A stretch of 44,668 nt of DNA from contig NZ_QNUL01000039.1 of assembly GCF_003383615.1 (NCBI RefSeq), positions 1 to 44,668 on the forward strand. The letters are read 5' to 3'. The notes under the pieces are model-generated. The model did no database searches and was not told the DNA's origin. It saw only the letters and a list, made by a program, of their open reading frames with translations. A program made the position numbers and the translations under genes. Positions 18,112-27,496 of the stretch are shown here, in pieces; within the stretch, counting starts at the first letter, position 1, and each line of letters begins with the position of its first letter. Origin of the DNA: Dyadobacter luteus (lineage in GTDB: Bacteria; Bacteroidota; Bacteroidia; Cytophagales; Spirosomataceae).

Positions 18112-20049
18112 TTATTTCCTACTCTGGATAAGATTTTCCAGCTTTTCAATTCTCGCTTTCAATTCGGCATTTTCTTTTGCCAGCGCCTGGATCGCGATCA
18201 AATTAATGCCATCGAAATCGGCCTGGTTGATGCTGTCGTCTACACCGATGGTACCGAGCTCATCTTTACCAAAGGCCTCATAGAAATCCTCAGCCATAGG
18301 CCCGTAGTGACGATGCTTGGCCTTGTCCTGACCAATGTAGTTCCAAGAGGTGAGTTGCAGTCCTTCCACTTTCTTGAGAATTTCCTTCTGATCTACAGGA
18401 AGGAAATTCTCCTTCACAGTTTTACTCGAAAGGGTTGACCATGCGTTGTCACCTGTACCAAGTTTTACGCCGACAGCTGTAGCCGCAGAGCTAAGACTGG
18501 TAAGAAACTGATATCCTCCGGAAAACCGTGCTCTAAACTGATAATTTTCTGTACTGGAAACATTTGAGCCCATCACTAATGAAAATGGGTGATAAGCATT
18601 GGTTGAGTTCCCCATAGAGATTGCATCGTTTGCGTCTGTTCCGGTTAGTGCTTCGTTACCGAAAGCCAGTGAACGATTTCCCCTTGCAATAGATCCGCTA
18701 CCGAATGCAGTTGCAGTCACCCCGAAGGCTTTTGATTCGTAGCCAAAAGCGGTACCCCAATTACCACTCGCGAGGCTTCCTCCTCCAAAGGCGGTAGAGC
18801 TTTCTCCGCTGGCGGTAGTATTATACCCAAAAGCAGTTGCTCTTAGTCCACTTGCGGTTGTATTTCCTCCAAACGCAGTAGAGGTAATTCCACTCGCCAA
18901 CGTTTCGCCACCAAATGCTGTACTTTTTTCTGCCCTGGCTACGTTCTTCCATCCAAAAGCGGTAGCAGACATATCACGTGCTTCAGTTAACCAGCCAAAT
19001 GCCGTCGAGGAAGGCCCACTCGCTGTCGTCTCATTACCGAAAGCAGTTGATCTGAAATTACTCGCTGTAGTTGAAAATCCGAAAGCAGTAGCATTATCTC
19101 CGGAAGCGGTCGATTGCTTTCCAAAAGCTGTGGAATTATCGCCAGTTGCCTTAGTACCTGCTCCAAACGCTTGAGCATCTGTTGCATTAAGCCCGGTGAT
19201 TGATCCATAACCTATGGCTATCCCACGGGTTCCTCTTGCTTCGGTCTGATAACCCATGGCCAGCGAGTTATCGCCTTTTGCCTGGGTAGCATTTCCAAAT
19301 GCAGTGCTTCTGTCACCCGTTGCGGAAGTCTCGGATCCGAATGCACTTGAGTTAATTCCCGAGGCCACATTTTTACCACCTGCTGTGAAAGCATTTATTC
19401 CAGAAGCGGTATTGCGGTTACCAAAAGCAACGCTTCGCAGTCCACTAGCAACGGTACTATCACCGAAGGCAGCAGAGTTCTCTGCAGATGCTGTAACATT
19501 AAAACCAACACCTATGGAATTTCTCCCAACGTTACCTTTTTGTTCTCTTCCTGCGCGTATCGCACCTTCAGCATCCAGTGTTGCATTTCCGTAGCTGGCA
19601 TCCTTGCCCACGGCTACGTTGGCCATCTGGTAAATGTTTTGGGTGTTGGTCGTCGCAGCCTGATTGTTGGCCTGGTTGTACCAGGGTTCCACGTAGGAGC
19701 CAGACGAAGATTGATTTTTCGTTGCTACCCAGCCGGCGCCATCCCAATAATATACACCTATTCCGCCTGTGATGATAGGATAGGCCGTCGTTGCGGTTAT
19801 AGATGCGTTTGTATTATAGACGGTATAGCCGCCAGTGGGGGAGGCTGTGCCATTAAGCCCCCAGGTGGTAGTGGCAGAGAGCGATACACGTGGCAAAAGC
19901 AGTGCGCGGTTATTACTTTCAAGGTCAAGTAGGGCACCCGCCGCAGGCGCGTTGCCCGATGGGATGGTTCCGTCCTTAATTTTGTCTTGTGCAGCTACAG
20001 AGCCAGCCAGAAGCATTGCTGCAAGCGTAATTTGGATACTTGTTTTCAT
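18112..20049 (-). CDS. YadA-head-like repeat protein with S74-type C-terminal domain
   Basis: Protein of 645 residues with signal peptide MKTSIQITLAAMLLAGSVAAQ and the LLDLESNNRALLLPRV motif shared with the 14430 gene. Residues about 177-481 are about twenty canonical 14-residue YadA-head modules (STAFGxxTTASG). Near residue 541, SSKTVKENFLPVDQKEILKK starts an S74-type domain (HYGPMAEDFYEAFG), ending in a coiled coil (ENAELKARIEKLENLI). Likely a trimeric surface fibre or adhesin. It is the first gene of unit 2 and shares layout, but not repeat composition, with the Trp-marked relative downstream. Confidence 0.85.
   Translation of the reverse strand: MKTSIQITLAAMLLAGSVAAQDKIKDGTIPSGNAPAAGALLDLESNNRALLLPRVSLSATTTWGLNGTASPTGGYTVYNTNASITATTAYPIITGGIGVYYWDGAGWVATKNQSSSGSYVEPWYNQANNQAATTNTQNIYQMANVAVGKDASYGNATLDAEGAIRAGREQKGNVGRNSIGVGFNVTASAENSAAFGDSTVASGLRSVAFGNRNTASGINAFTAGGKNVASGINSSAFGSETSATGDRSTAFGNATQAKGDNSLAMGYQTEARGTRGIAIGYGSITGLNATDAQAFGAGTKATGDNSTAFGKQSTASGDNATAFGFSTTASNFRSTAFGNETTASGPSSTAFGWLTEARDMSATAFGWKNVARAEKSTAFGGETLASGITSTAFGGNTTASGLRATAFGYNTTASGESSTAFGGGSLASGNWGTAFGYESKAFGVTATAFGSGSIARGNRSLAFGNEALTGTDANDAISMGNSTNAYHPFSLVMGSNVSSTENYQFRARFSGGYQFLTSLSSAATAVGVKLGTGDNAWSTLSSKTVKENFLPVDQKEILKKVEGLQLTSWNYIGQDKAKHRHYGPMAEDFYEAFGKDELGTIGVDDSINQADFDGINLIAIQALAKENAELKARIEKLENLIQSRK
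18607..19521 (-). repeat. In-frame 42-bp YadA-head repeat array
   Basis: About twenty 14-residue modules with the core TAFG and a following TASG, giving a 42-bp DNA periodicity. The repeats are diverged and in-frame, so they are protein structural repeats and not a CRISPR or satellite. Confidence 0.85.
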
Positions 20050-20141
20050 TTGGACTTGTTTGTTTAGATAAGTGTATGGTTTAAAAGACTATGAGTGTCA
20101 ATAGATGTAGAAAAGACAAGAGGACTTTTTATAATCTTCTT

Positions 20142-20765
20142 TCACGCGAGCACTGATCCAAGCTCGACAATGTTATCAACATTTAGTTTTCGGTAGATAA
20201 TGGATTTAAACGTACTGACGGTAGACATTTGTAATCCCAGTTTTTGGGAGATGGCTGTCGTGCTGGCTCCGTTAGCTAGAAGCAGTGCCACTTCGTTTTG
20301 CCTGGGTGTAAGTTTAGGTCTGAACGTGTTTACAGCCTTAAAACCTTTCTTCTGAAAAAGCAACTTTAAAAGAAGATGTACATCCACATTCTCCAGATAA
20401 AACTGTCCGGTAAGAACAGTTTCTATGCAATTGAGTAGAACCTTGATATCACTAATAGCAGGAAGAAATCCCTGCGCTCCATGTTTGAGATAATGAATGC
20501 CGTCTTCGAATGTGGCACCCATGTCATATACGATTAGACGACTGTTGCTAAAACTGGCTTTCAGCTCCATAATATGCCTAAACTTATCTGTGTAGATACC
20601 AAGATCCGCAAATACCAGGCCATAGCTGGAATTGACCTGTTGTCCTTGATAATGCCCCAGATTCTCAAATTCACTCACGAGTAAATTCTCAATACTTTTT
20701 TCAAGAAAAGCTTTTATTCCGAATCTGACAATTGGATCAGGGGCAAGAACGGCTACCTTCAACAT
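20142..20765 (-). CDS. LuxR/NarL-type response regulator
   Basis: Protein of 207 residues. The N-terminal receiver-like domain has LAPDPIVRFGI where DDH usually stands and an Asp in LVFADLGIY at the expected phosphorylation position. The C-terminal LuxR HTH is clear (LTPRQNEVALLLANGASTTAISQKLGL ... IIYRKLNV, written here in two parts). The weakly acidic first strand suggests reduced or atypical phosphorylation. It lies just upstream of, and in the same direction as, the surface-protein units, and faces away from the second LuxR gene. It could control the island, but no site shows this directly. Confidence 0.8.
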   Translation of the reverse strand: MLKVAVLAPDPIVRFGIKAFLEKSIENLLVSEFENLGHYQGQQVNSSYGLVFADLGIYTDKFRHIMELKASFSNSRLIVYDMGATFEDGIHYLKHGAQGFLPAISDIKVLLNCIETVLTGQFYLENVDVHLLLKLLFQKKGFKAVNTFRPKLTPRQNEVALLLANGASTTAISQKLGLQMSTVSTFKSIIYRKLNVDNIVELGSVLA

Positions 20766-20928
20766 ATGGGTGAGAGAGCTATAGTTTTTTTGATGATAAG
20801 TGATGTGAATGTCTCGAAAACATCAAACGGGAAATCTTTTCGATTCACAGTTCAAAGGTTGTAGTAATTGCGGATTCGATAAAATTTTTACTACCAACTG
20901 TATCAATCTTTGCTATGTCTGCAGTATC

Positions 20929-20950
20929 AATTAGCAAAAATTTGCTAATT
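20929..20950. promoter_or_regulatory. 10-bp inverted repeat between divergent regulators
   Basis: AATTAGCAAA and TTTGCTAATT are exact reverse complements separated by AA. The site lies in the 269-base gap between two divergent LuxR-type genes. It could be an operator or a weak hairpin; there is no T-run in a useful place. Confidence 0.5.
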
Positions 20951-21034
20951 TTTATGTCGCTATACTATAGTTGTAGTTACTATAACAGTAACAATTCGTA
21001 TAATGTCTAGAGATTTTACGATGAACTTCTTATT

Positions 21035-21721
21035 ATGTTGAATTATAGAAATTATTCTACAAGTAGTCGGTACAAGAATACTACCGCCATCATATTCGAT
21101 GACCACAGGATGTTTGCAGAGTCGCTTGCTTTGCTGGTAGAGCGAATGGATTATTTTGATTCGGTTCATACTTTCAGCGAGGAGAAGGAGCTGTTCCGCT
21201 TTTTGCTCAATAATGAAAGTCAGAGAGAAACATTTTTTTTCGTCGATTTCTATCTACTTGACAAACATTGTATACCGCTAATTAATGAAGCCAAGCGCAT
21301 CAATAAGCGGATTCGGACGGTTATAGTAAGCAGCGTGATGAATGCGGCCACTATAAAGTATATTGACTCTAATAAACCGGACGGCTTTCTGAGTAAACTA
21401 GCTGGATTCGACGAAGTTTTGGCTTGTGTAACTGTCTTACGGGACGGTCAACGATATATAAGCCCAGTAATCGAAAAAGTTTTAGAGGATGCTTCAGAAC
21501 ATGCTCCGGTACACTTCAGCAAGAGGGAAGTAGAATTACTTCAATATTTTTACCAGGGGCACTCAATTATGTCTACGGCTGAACGAGTCTCCCTGAGTAT
21601 GCACACGATTGTAGCCCATCGACGCAGGATGATGGAAAAAGTCAAATGTAAATCGATGGCAGAACTTCTTACATTCTGCAGAAAGAACGGTATCGTTGGT
21701 GATTCTGAAACAGCCCGATAA
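21035..21721 (+). CDS. LuxR/NarL-type response regulator
   Basis: Protein of 228 residues with a receiver domain (AIIFDDHRMFAESLALL; the phospho-acceptor is probably the Asp of FFVDFYL) and a C-terminal LuxR HTH (FSKREVELLQYFYQGHS ... SLSMHTIVAHRRRMMEK). It is followed 62 bases later by a NarL-type histidine kinase on the same strand, so the two are a probable cognate pair. The upstream gap is shared with a divergent second regulator. Confidence 0.85.
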   Translation: MLNYRNYSTSSRYKNTTAIIFDDHRMFAESLALLVERMDYFDSVHTFSEEKELFRFLLNNESQRETFFFVDFYLLDKHCIPLINEAKRINKRIRTVIVSSVMNAATIKYIDSNKPDGFLSKLAGFDEVLACVTVLRDGQRYISPVIEKVLEDASEHAPVHFSKREVELLQYFYQGHSIMSTAERVSLSMHTIVAHRRRMMEKVKCKSMAELLTFCRKNGIVGDSETAR

Positions 21722-21783
21722 AACTTTGAGCAGGGATTAACCTGATCAAGGTTTAATAATTTTCCGTTCTAGATCAAATTGTA

Positions 21784-23859
21784 ATGCGCTATTTCATAGA
21801 TTCTATTTGCAAGAAGGTGGTCAGAGATTTGGGCAAACGATTTTTGTTTTCCCTGTTTTTACTCCCTGCGCTACCGGCGAGCTCTCAAATAAGCGAACAT
21901 CTATACAAGAGTCTTCCGGACTCAATTCGTCCACAAGATCCCCGACATCTGACCACTGGTGAAGTCAAAAGAATCCTTGATAATACTTTTCTTGTTAAAA
22001 GTTTGACCAGTAAAGAGATTGCTGAAGTAGATTCAATCTGTCTTCGCTTCGCCTCCAAGTACATAAACATTAAAACTGAGCCTGCCAGAAGGGACTACCT
22101 TTTCAGTGTCTGTCAGTACCTTTCACAAGGGATTAACTATCATGCAGGTAGGTACAGCCTGAGAGGAAATGGGAAATTATACCAATACCCGTTTAGTAAA
22201 TTTGCTATGCAATACAGTGATCTGTTCATAGATCTTTATGGTGAAGGGCTTTATTTTGACGCCGGTAAGCTGACACAGATTTTAAGCAACAAGGCTAATT
22301 TTTATGTTCAGTCAGATGCATTCAAAGACGCTTATGACACGCATATATCAGCCTTGGAAGTTGGGAAAAAGTTTGTAAAGTCTTCCGTGCCTGCCAAGTA
22401 TGTGCAACTGGCTCGCTTTTTCGAATATTTTGACCGCCCTTATCAGACTCTTGCCTATTGTGACAGTGCTTCTAAGACATTAGTCTCTTTAGAAACAGTT
22501 CCGCGCAGACCATCACTTGAGGGATTTCTAATTCGGGTGAGGCAAATCGCCAATTTCTCTTTGTATCTTGATAAATATGATGAAAAATTTGCCAACGAGA
22601 TAAAAGCCTTACACAATTCAGCACTGGCATTGAGGCCACGTCAAGAGCGCTACCTGTCGGTATCCTATACTTTATTAGCCGGTCTGGCTTATTATGATAA
22701 ACAATACAAAAGATCCCTGGCATACCTAGATTCAGCTGAAACTACTTTCCCGCAAACTGAGCTTCTGGACGTTTGGGAAATGAACCTAGTGTACAAAGGG
22801 CTTAGCCTAAGACATCTGAAAAGATTCCAAGAAAGTAATGACGTATTCAGTAAGCTGGATTTGGATGACATTAAGAAGCCGGTAGTGGCTGAAGTGTTAA
22901 ACACGCTGTATGAGGAGGAATTAGCATCTGGTAATTTCCAAAGAGCCCTGCAACACAGAGAGAGATTATTTAAATTACACGAAAAAAAACATAAAATGGA
23001 TCTTGAAGGCAAAGCCCTGGAAATGGAGCAACTCTTCAAGATAAGACAGAAAGAACAGGAAATTTCTCAGCTGAATGTTTTACAGAATCGGAATAAGACA
23101 ATCTTCGGATTCGCAGTTCTGATAGTTGCGTTGGTAATTATAAATTTCATATCAATCTACAGACGCTCTGTATTTAAGACACAGAGTCTTGTTAAACAGT
23201 TAGAGACTACCACACAATTGCAGGTAATGCACCTTGAATTGGCTCGTCAAGAAGAAAGAAAGCTACTTGGCCAAGATCTGCACAACGGTTTCTCATCAGC
23301 TTTGGCAGGAGTGAAACATCAGTTGGACTTAGCCATTATGGATGCTGCTAGCAAGAATGAGCAGGAATTGTTAAACCGTATATCCCATCAGGTGAGTGAT
23401 ATTTACGAAATGTCAAGATCTACCAGTCACAATTGGTATCATGGATTCGGACATAATTCTGAAAAGTCTTTTGCAGTACAGATTCAGAATCTGGCAGACA
23501 GTGCGCTACCTGATACGAGTTACAATAAAAGCATCCTAGTGGAAGATAACGAATTATCCGGAATGAATCTACAGCTGCGCATCGATTTGTTGCGGATTAC
23601 CCAGGAATTACTGACCAATATTGTTAAGCATGCAAAGGCTAGGAGTGTCACTATTTTAGTCTGTAAAGATCTTGATTTTTTAATCTTGAATATAATCGAT
23701 GATGGAGTAGGCTTTAACTTAGAAAAAGCCCAGTCAGCCAGTAAAGGAATTGGATTACGTTCTTTGCGCGAAAAACTTCAAAAATTGAATGGTGTCATGC
23801 AGGTAGCGACTACTAAGAAAGGAACGGACATTCTCATTAAAATTCCATTTGCAGATTAA
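21784..23859 (+). CDS. TPR-containing sensor histidine kinase, NarX/DesK type
   Basis: Protein of 691 residues. A signal-like N-terminus (FLFSLFLLPALPASS) precedes an extracytoplasmic helical region with tetratricopeptide-like repeats (about residues 160-400) and a coiled coil. One transmembrane helix lies near residues 439-460 (IFGFAVLIVALVIINF). The HisKA_3 dimerisation motif follows with the phospho-acceptor His at about 500 (RKLLGQDLHNG), then a GHKL ATPase domain with N box (LTNIVKHAKA) and G box (DDGVGFNL, KGIGLRSLREKL). This layout is common in Bacteroidota kinases paired with LuxR regulators. The signal is unknown. Confidence 0.88.
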   Translation: MRYFIDSICKKVVRDLGKRFLFSLFLLPALPASSQISEHLYKSLPDSIRPQDPRHLTTGEVKRILDNTFLVKSLTSKEIAEVDSICLRFASKYINIKTEPARRDYLFSVCQYLSQGINYHAGRYSLRGNGKLYQYPFSKFAMQYSDLFIDLYGEGLYFDAGKLTQILSNKANFYVQSDAFKDAYDTHISALEVGKKFVKSSVPAKYVQLARFFEYFDRPYQTLAYCDSASKTLVSLETVPRRPSLEGFLIRVRQIANFSLYLDKYDEKFANEIKALHNSALALRPRQERYLSVSYTLLAGLAYYDKQYKRSLAYLDSAETTFPQTELLDVWEMNLVYKGLSLRHLKRFQESNDVFSKLDLDDIKKPVVAEVLNTLYEEELASGNFQRALQHRERLFKLHEKKHKMDLEGKALEMEQLFKIRQKEQEISQLNVLQNRNKTIFGFAVLIVALVIINFISIYRRSVFKTQSLVKQLETTTQLQVMHLELARQEERKLLGQDLHNGFSSALAGVKHQLDLAIMDAASKNEQELLNRISHQVSDIYEMSRSTSHNWYHGFGHNSEKSFAVQIQNLADSALPDTSYNKSILVEDNELSGMNLQLRIDLLRITQELLTNIVKHAKARSVTILVCKDLDFLILNIIDDGVGFNLEKAQSASKGIGLRSLREKLQKLNGVMQVATTKKGTDILIKIPFAD

Positions 23860-24344
23860 GCGAAAACCTAGCCCGACGAATGTCGTAATCTATGTAAGTG
23901 CCACGCAGCTTCTAATGATTTGTGCTTGAATCTGCTCTTAGAAACATTTTTGCTCTCAGCTTGCAGACCTTAGAGGCATCCTGAGATGAATTACAAGAAT
24001 ATCTGCAGATTGTGCGTCACCAGTTTTCAATAGGTGAAGGTGCCTGGCTTATCAACTGCATCTTTGTTGATTGCCGACTAGTGTTACAGTTTTACGGATA
24101 CGGGTCTGTAGTTTTTATAGTTGATCGTAGAGATGTTCGGCGTATTTTGATTGTTTGTCGCTTTATTTCTTAAATAAGCTTGTAAGTAACTGAAAGCAAG
24201 AAGGTCAATCTCCAGACGATCTATTTTATTAAACGGACACGAAAATAGCCTAAGCTCGAAATAACAGGGGCCTTATGGGGTGAGGGGACAGAAGGTGCGG
24301 TCTGAGACGCGTGAAAAATGCTGCAAAAAAAATCTCTTCGTTTT
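23860..24344. other. Long intergenic stretch before the NEW3/ABC operon
   Basis: Almost 500 bases with no supported gene on either strand. It ends in an AT-rich promoter region. I see no recognisable remnant or structured RNA. Confidence 0.5.
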
Positions 24345-24373
24345 TTTGAAATTTTATCATTTTTTTAAATTTG
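24345..24373 (+). promoter_or_regulatory. Bacteroidota-type promoter for the NEW3/ABC operon
   Basis: TTTG at 24345-24348 and TAAATTTG at 24366-24373 match the -33 (TTTG) and -7 (TAnnTTTG) elements known for Bacteroides-type sigma, with a 17-base spacer. The gene start follows about 88 bases later. Confidence 0.55.
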
Positions 24374-24460
24374 TGCCCAAAATTTAAGGCTAAACCTCGA
24401 ATAGAGGCAGCCAAACCATTTTTTAATAAATTAAACTTAATAAATTTTGTTTATTAGATC

Positions 24461-25321
24461 ATGTCAGTTTTTTATCCAATTATCAAAAAGTACAATGTAC
24501 ATTTTTACGGTTTGTTAGTGTTGTTTTTGTCCGGACTGCTAACCACCACCCACTTATCCGCCCAAAATCCCAACAAGTCCGGCCCGAAATCCTCCTTCAA
24601 ATCCAGTCTTGTTAATGTGGAGGCTACTGCCAGTGAAACGTTTCGGTACAACACTGTGCTGCTCAACGGAACCCCCGAAGCAAAAATTTACGAATTGCAG
24701 GCTCAGCTTCCCGACGGATGGGCGGTTACATTCAGGACTATGGGAAGCCAGGTTACCTCTGTGAATGTCGAAGCCGGAAAATCCCAGGAGGTCACTGTGG
24801 AATTAAACGCGCGTCCAGATTCAAAACCGTCCAAATATAATATATTGGTAACGGCTACATCGGCAAGTGATAATTTGAAACTTGACCTGCAAGCCGTACT
24901 GAAAGGCGCCTACGGTATAGAGCTCACTACCCCAACAGGGCGGTTAAGCGACGAGCTTACAGAGGACAGTATGAAAGAAATTCATCTGATCGTCAGAAAT
25001 ACCGCAACGCTTCCGCTGGAGAACGTGGAACTATCTGCACAGGCCCCGTCGCACTGGGAGGTAAGTTTTGAGCCTTCTAAGATCGACCGGCTCGATCCGT
25101 TTAAAACAGTTGACGTGAAGGCAAACGTGAAAGTGCCGGATAAAACTATTGCTGGCGATTATGTCACAACTTTCACAGCTAAAAATACCAGTGCCGCGGC
25201 TAACGCAACTTTTAGAATAACTATAAAAACGTCGGTACTTTCAGGCTGGATCGGTATTCTGGTGATACTGGTGGCGATCGGTCTTGTATATTATTTAATT
25301 CGTAAATACGGAAGACGATAA
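24461..25321 (+). CDS. NEW3-domain exported protein, membrane anchored
   Basis: Protein of 286 residues with an N-terminal signal (LLVLFLSGLLTTTHLSAQ), two Ig-like NEW3 (alpha-galactosidase-associated) beta domains (about 35-145 and 150-255; for example VTVELNARPDSKPSKYNILV and PSHWEVSFEPSKIDRL), and a C-terminal transmembrane helix (GWIGILVILVAIGLVYYLI) with a short basic tail. It is probably anchored in the inner membrane with its domains in the periplasm. Five bases separate it from an ABC ATPase gene, and such NEW3 proteins commonly accompany this type of transporter. Substrate unknown. Confidence 0.82.
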   Translation: MSVFYPIIKKYNVHFYGLLVLFLSGLLTTTHLSAQNPNKSGPKSSFKSSLVNVEATASETFRYNTVLLNGTPEAKIYELQAQLPDGWAVTFRTMGSQVTSVNVEAGKSQEVTVELNARPDSKPSKYNILVTATSASDNLKLDLQAVLKGAYGIELTTPTGRLSDELTEDSMKEIHLIVRNTATLPLENVELSAQAPSHWEVSFEPSKIDRLDPFKTVDVKANVKVPDKTIAGDYVTTFTAKNTSAAANATFRITIKTSVLSGWIGILVILVAIGLVYYLIRKYGRR

Positions 25322-25326
25322 GTAGT

Positions 25327-26334
25327 ATGGAGAAGCCTATCATTGAATTGAGGGGTTTGACAAAATGCTATGGTGCTCTGAAAGCTGTTGACGACCTGAA
25401 TCTGACTATTAGAAAGGGTGAAATTTTCGGCTTGCTGGGACCCAATGGAGCCGGTAAAACCACGACCATTCTGATGATGCTGGGGCTTACTGAGCCTACG
25501 GCAGGCACAGCAATGGTTTGCGGCTACAATGCCACCACCAACCCCATTGCTGTAAAGAAAAAAGTCGGTTATATGCCCGACAGCGTCGGTTTTTATGATA
25601 GCATGACAGCTCTGGAAAACCTGGCTTACATTGGCAGACTCAATGGCATCCCGGAATCTGAAATCAAAGACCGGGCCTTTGAAATGATGAAAATCATCGG
25701 TCTGGCCGATGCTGTCGATAAAAAGACATCCGCTTTTTCCAGGGGGATGAAACAAAGGCTGGGCTTGGCCGATGTACTGATCAAGCAACCCGATGTGATT
25801 ATTCTGGACGAGCCCACCCTCGGTATTGATCCTAGTGGTGTGAAAGAATTTCTTGCGCTCATTCATCAATTAAGCCGGCAGCATGGACTTACCGTGCTGC
25901 TCTCGTCGCACCATCTGCATCAGGTACAGCAGGTTTGCGACCGAGTCGGGATATTTGTAGGAGGTAAAATGCTTGTGGAAGGCAGTGTCGATAAGCTTTC
26001 GCGCAATCTTTTTACGAATGAAAACTACGTGGTCAGCATCACTTTAAGAGAAGCGCCTCCGGCCCGATGGGAAGCAGAGGATGCTCTGCGGCAGCTGGGC
26101 AATGTGCAACAAATAACGGTGACCGACCGAGTGGTGGAAATTTCCTGCCTTAGAGATATTACGCCTGATCTTGTGCGGTTCTTTGTACATAAAGGTCTGG
26201 ATGTGATGGGAGTCCATAAAAAAGAATATGGGCTTGATGATATTTATGAAAAATATTTTGAGAACAACTTAGCAGAAAATAATACTCATGAAAAACCTGG
26301 CCGTACTTTCCAAAGGTCTTTCTTTAAAAAATAA
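25327..26334 (+). CDS. ABC transporter ATP-binding protein
   Basis: Protein of 335 residues of the ABC-2/NosF-like ATPase class. Walker A GPNGAGKTTT near residue 40, signature region SRGMKQRLGLADVLI, Walker B VIILDEPTLGIDPSG and H-loop LLSSHHLHQV are all complete. A C-terminal extension of about 100 residues follows the core, as in exporters of this group. Its end overlaps the start of the permease gene by 47 bases. It works with the NEW3 protein and the permease in one operon. Confidence 0.9.
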   Translation: MEKPIIELRGLTKCYGALKAVDDLNLTIRKGEIFGLLGPNGAGKTTTILMMLGLTEPTAGTAMVCGYNATTNPIAVKKKVGYMPDSVGFYDSMTALENLAYIGRLNGIPESEIKDRAFEMMKIIGLADAVDKKTSAFSRGMKQRLGLADVLIKQPDVIILDEPTLGIDPSGVKEFLALIHQLSRQHGLTVLLSSHHLHQVQQVCDRVGIFVGGKMLVEGSVDKLSRNLFTNENYVVSITLREAPPARWEAEDALRQLGNVQQITVTDRVVEISCLRDITPDLVRFFVHKGLDVMGVHKKEYGLDDIYEKYFENNLAENNTHEKPGRTFQRSFFKK

Positions 26335-27319
26335 AGATTACAATATCGCTTCCGGGAACCATGTGTCTCCGTCAGGCCCGTTCAGGGTCATGATTGGAAA
26401 AGAAATAGCGGACCACATACGGAGTTGGCGATTTATCGTTTTGCTGTTGTTGATCGGACTTACTTTTTTTGGTGCTATGCACATATCGCTGAGCAATATC
26501 AAAACGGCCGTCTCCAACATCCAGGACCCCGACCGCCTGTTTTTATACTTGAAACTTCTCACCACAACGGATGGTACTTTACCGCCTTTCCATGTACTAC
26601 TGAGCTTTCTGGGGCCACTGCTGGGTATCAGTCTGGGATTCGACACGATCAATTCTGAGCAAAACGCAGGTACGCTCACGCGGCTGATGGCTCAACCGGT
26701 TTACAGGGATAATTTGATATTATCGAAATTCGTAAGCGCTATGATCATTGTGAGCTGCCTGTTTGTATCGCTTGCACTGCTCATGATCGGTGCGGGGCTG
26801 CTAATCACCGGGGTCGACATTGCACCGCAAGAAGTACTGCGTATTTTCAGCTTCATTTTTTTAAGTATCGTTTACGTAGGCTTTTGGCTTAGTTTATCCA
26901 TTCTGCTTTCTATCCGTTTCAAACAGACGGCCACCTCCGCACTTACTGCTATTGGTCTTTGGCTTTTCCTAACCGTGTTTTACAAACTGCTCGTTAATCT
27001 TGTGATCAAAGCAATGATCCCCGACCCCGCATTCCTTTCCCAGGAGCAGGTTTTCGCTTACAATGGATTGATGGGCAGTATACTGCGTCTGGAACCCAGC
27101 CAGCTCTATACCGATGCCACGACCACACTGCTGATGCCGTCCGTCCGCAGCTTAGGTCCTTTGACAGTGGAGCAAATGGCCTTGGCCATTCCGTCTCCAC
27201 TCCCTTTCAAAGAAAGCCTGATGATCATTTGGCCTCAGTTGAGCGGCTTGCTGGCAGCCACTGTTTTTTGTTTTGCGCTCTCTTACTATCTTTTCATGCG
27301 CAGGGAGATCAGGTGCTGA
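26288..27319 (+). CDS. ABC-2 type permease
   Basis: Membrane protein of 343 residues with about six hydrophobic helices and a typical ABC-2 start of the membrane part (MIGKEIADHIRSWRFIVLLL). The conserved-looking segment LGFDTINSEQNAGTLTRLMAQPV follows the second helix (written with interruption in the protein by normal residues). The chosen ATG overlaps the ATPase gene by 47 bases; ATG at 26390 (MIGKEI) would remove the overlap and give a shorter N-terminus, so the start is uncertain. NosY-like permeases of this kind export or extract membrane-linked substrates; the substrate here is unknown. Confidence 0.82.
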   Translation: MKNLAVLSKGLSLKNKDYNIASGNHVSPSGPFRVMIGKEIADHIRSWRFIVLLLLIGLTFFGAMHISLSNIKTAVSNIQDPDRLFLYLKLLTTTDGTLPPFHVLLSFLGPLLGISLGFDTINSEQNAGTLTRLMAQPVYRDNLILSKFVSAMIIVSCLFVSLALLMIGAGLLITGVDIAPQEVLRIFSFIFLSIVYVGFWLSLSILLSIRFKQTATSALTAIGLWLFLTVFYKLLVNLVIKAMIPDPAFLSQEQVFAYNGLMGSILRLEPSQLYTDATTTLLMPSVRSLGPLTVEQMALAIPSPLPFKESLMIIWPQLSGLLAATVFCFALSYYLFMRREIRC

Positions 27320-27496
27320 TCACAGCTTATTCTCGTGTTTGTTTACGCATCAAGTTATTTTCAAAGTAATATGATAGATAAGATCCCGTAATTACATCCC
27401 ATGGGCAGAAACATTTGATAAAGTCCGAAAACTATTTTATGGTCAGTTCAGGTAAATGGATCACAAGTTCCACTGCGTTGATCTGTTATGGATTTT

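Noticed and set aside
18607..19521. Regular 42-bp periodicity looking like a direct-repeat or CRISPR array
   Set aside because: Repeats are diverged, have no unique spacers of equal length and stay in frame as YadA-head modules.
25291..25869. Long minus-strand open frame
   Set aside because: Shadow of the ABC ATPase, whose Walker and signature motifs are complete on the plus strand.
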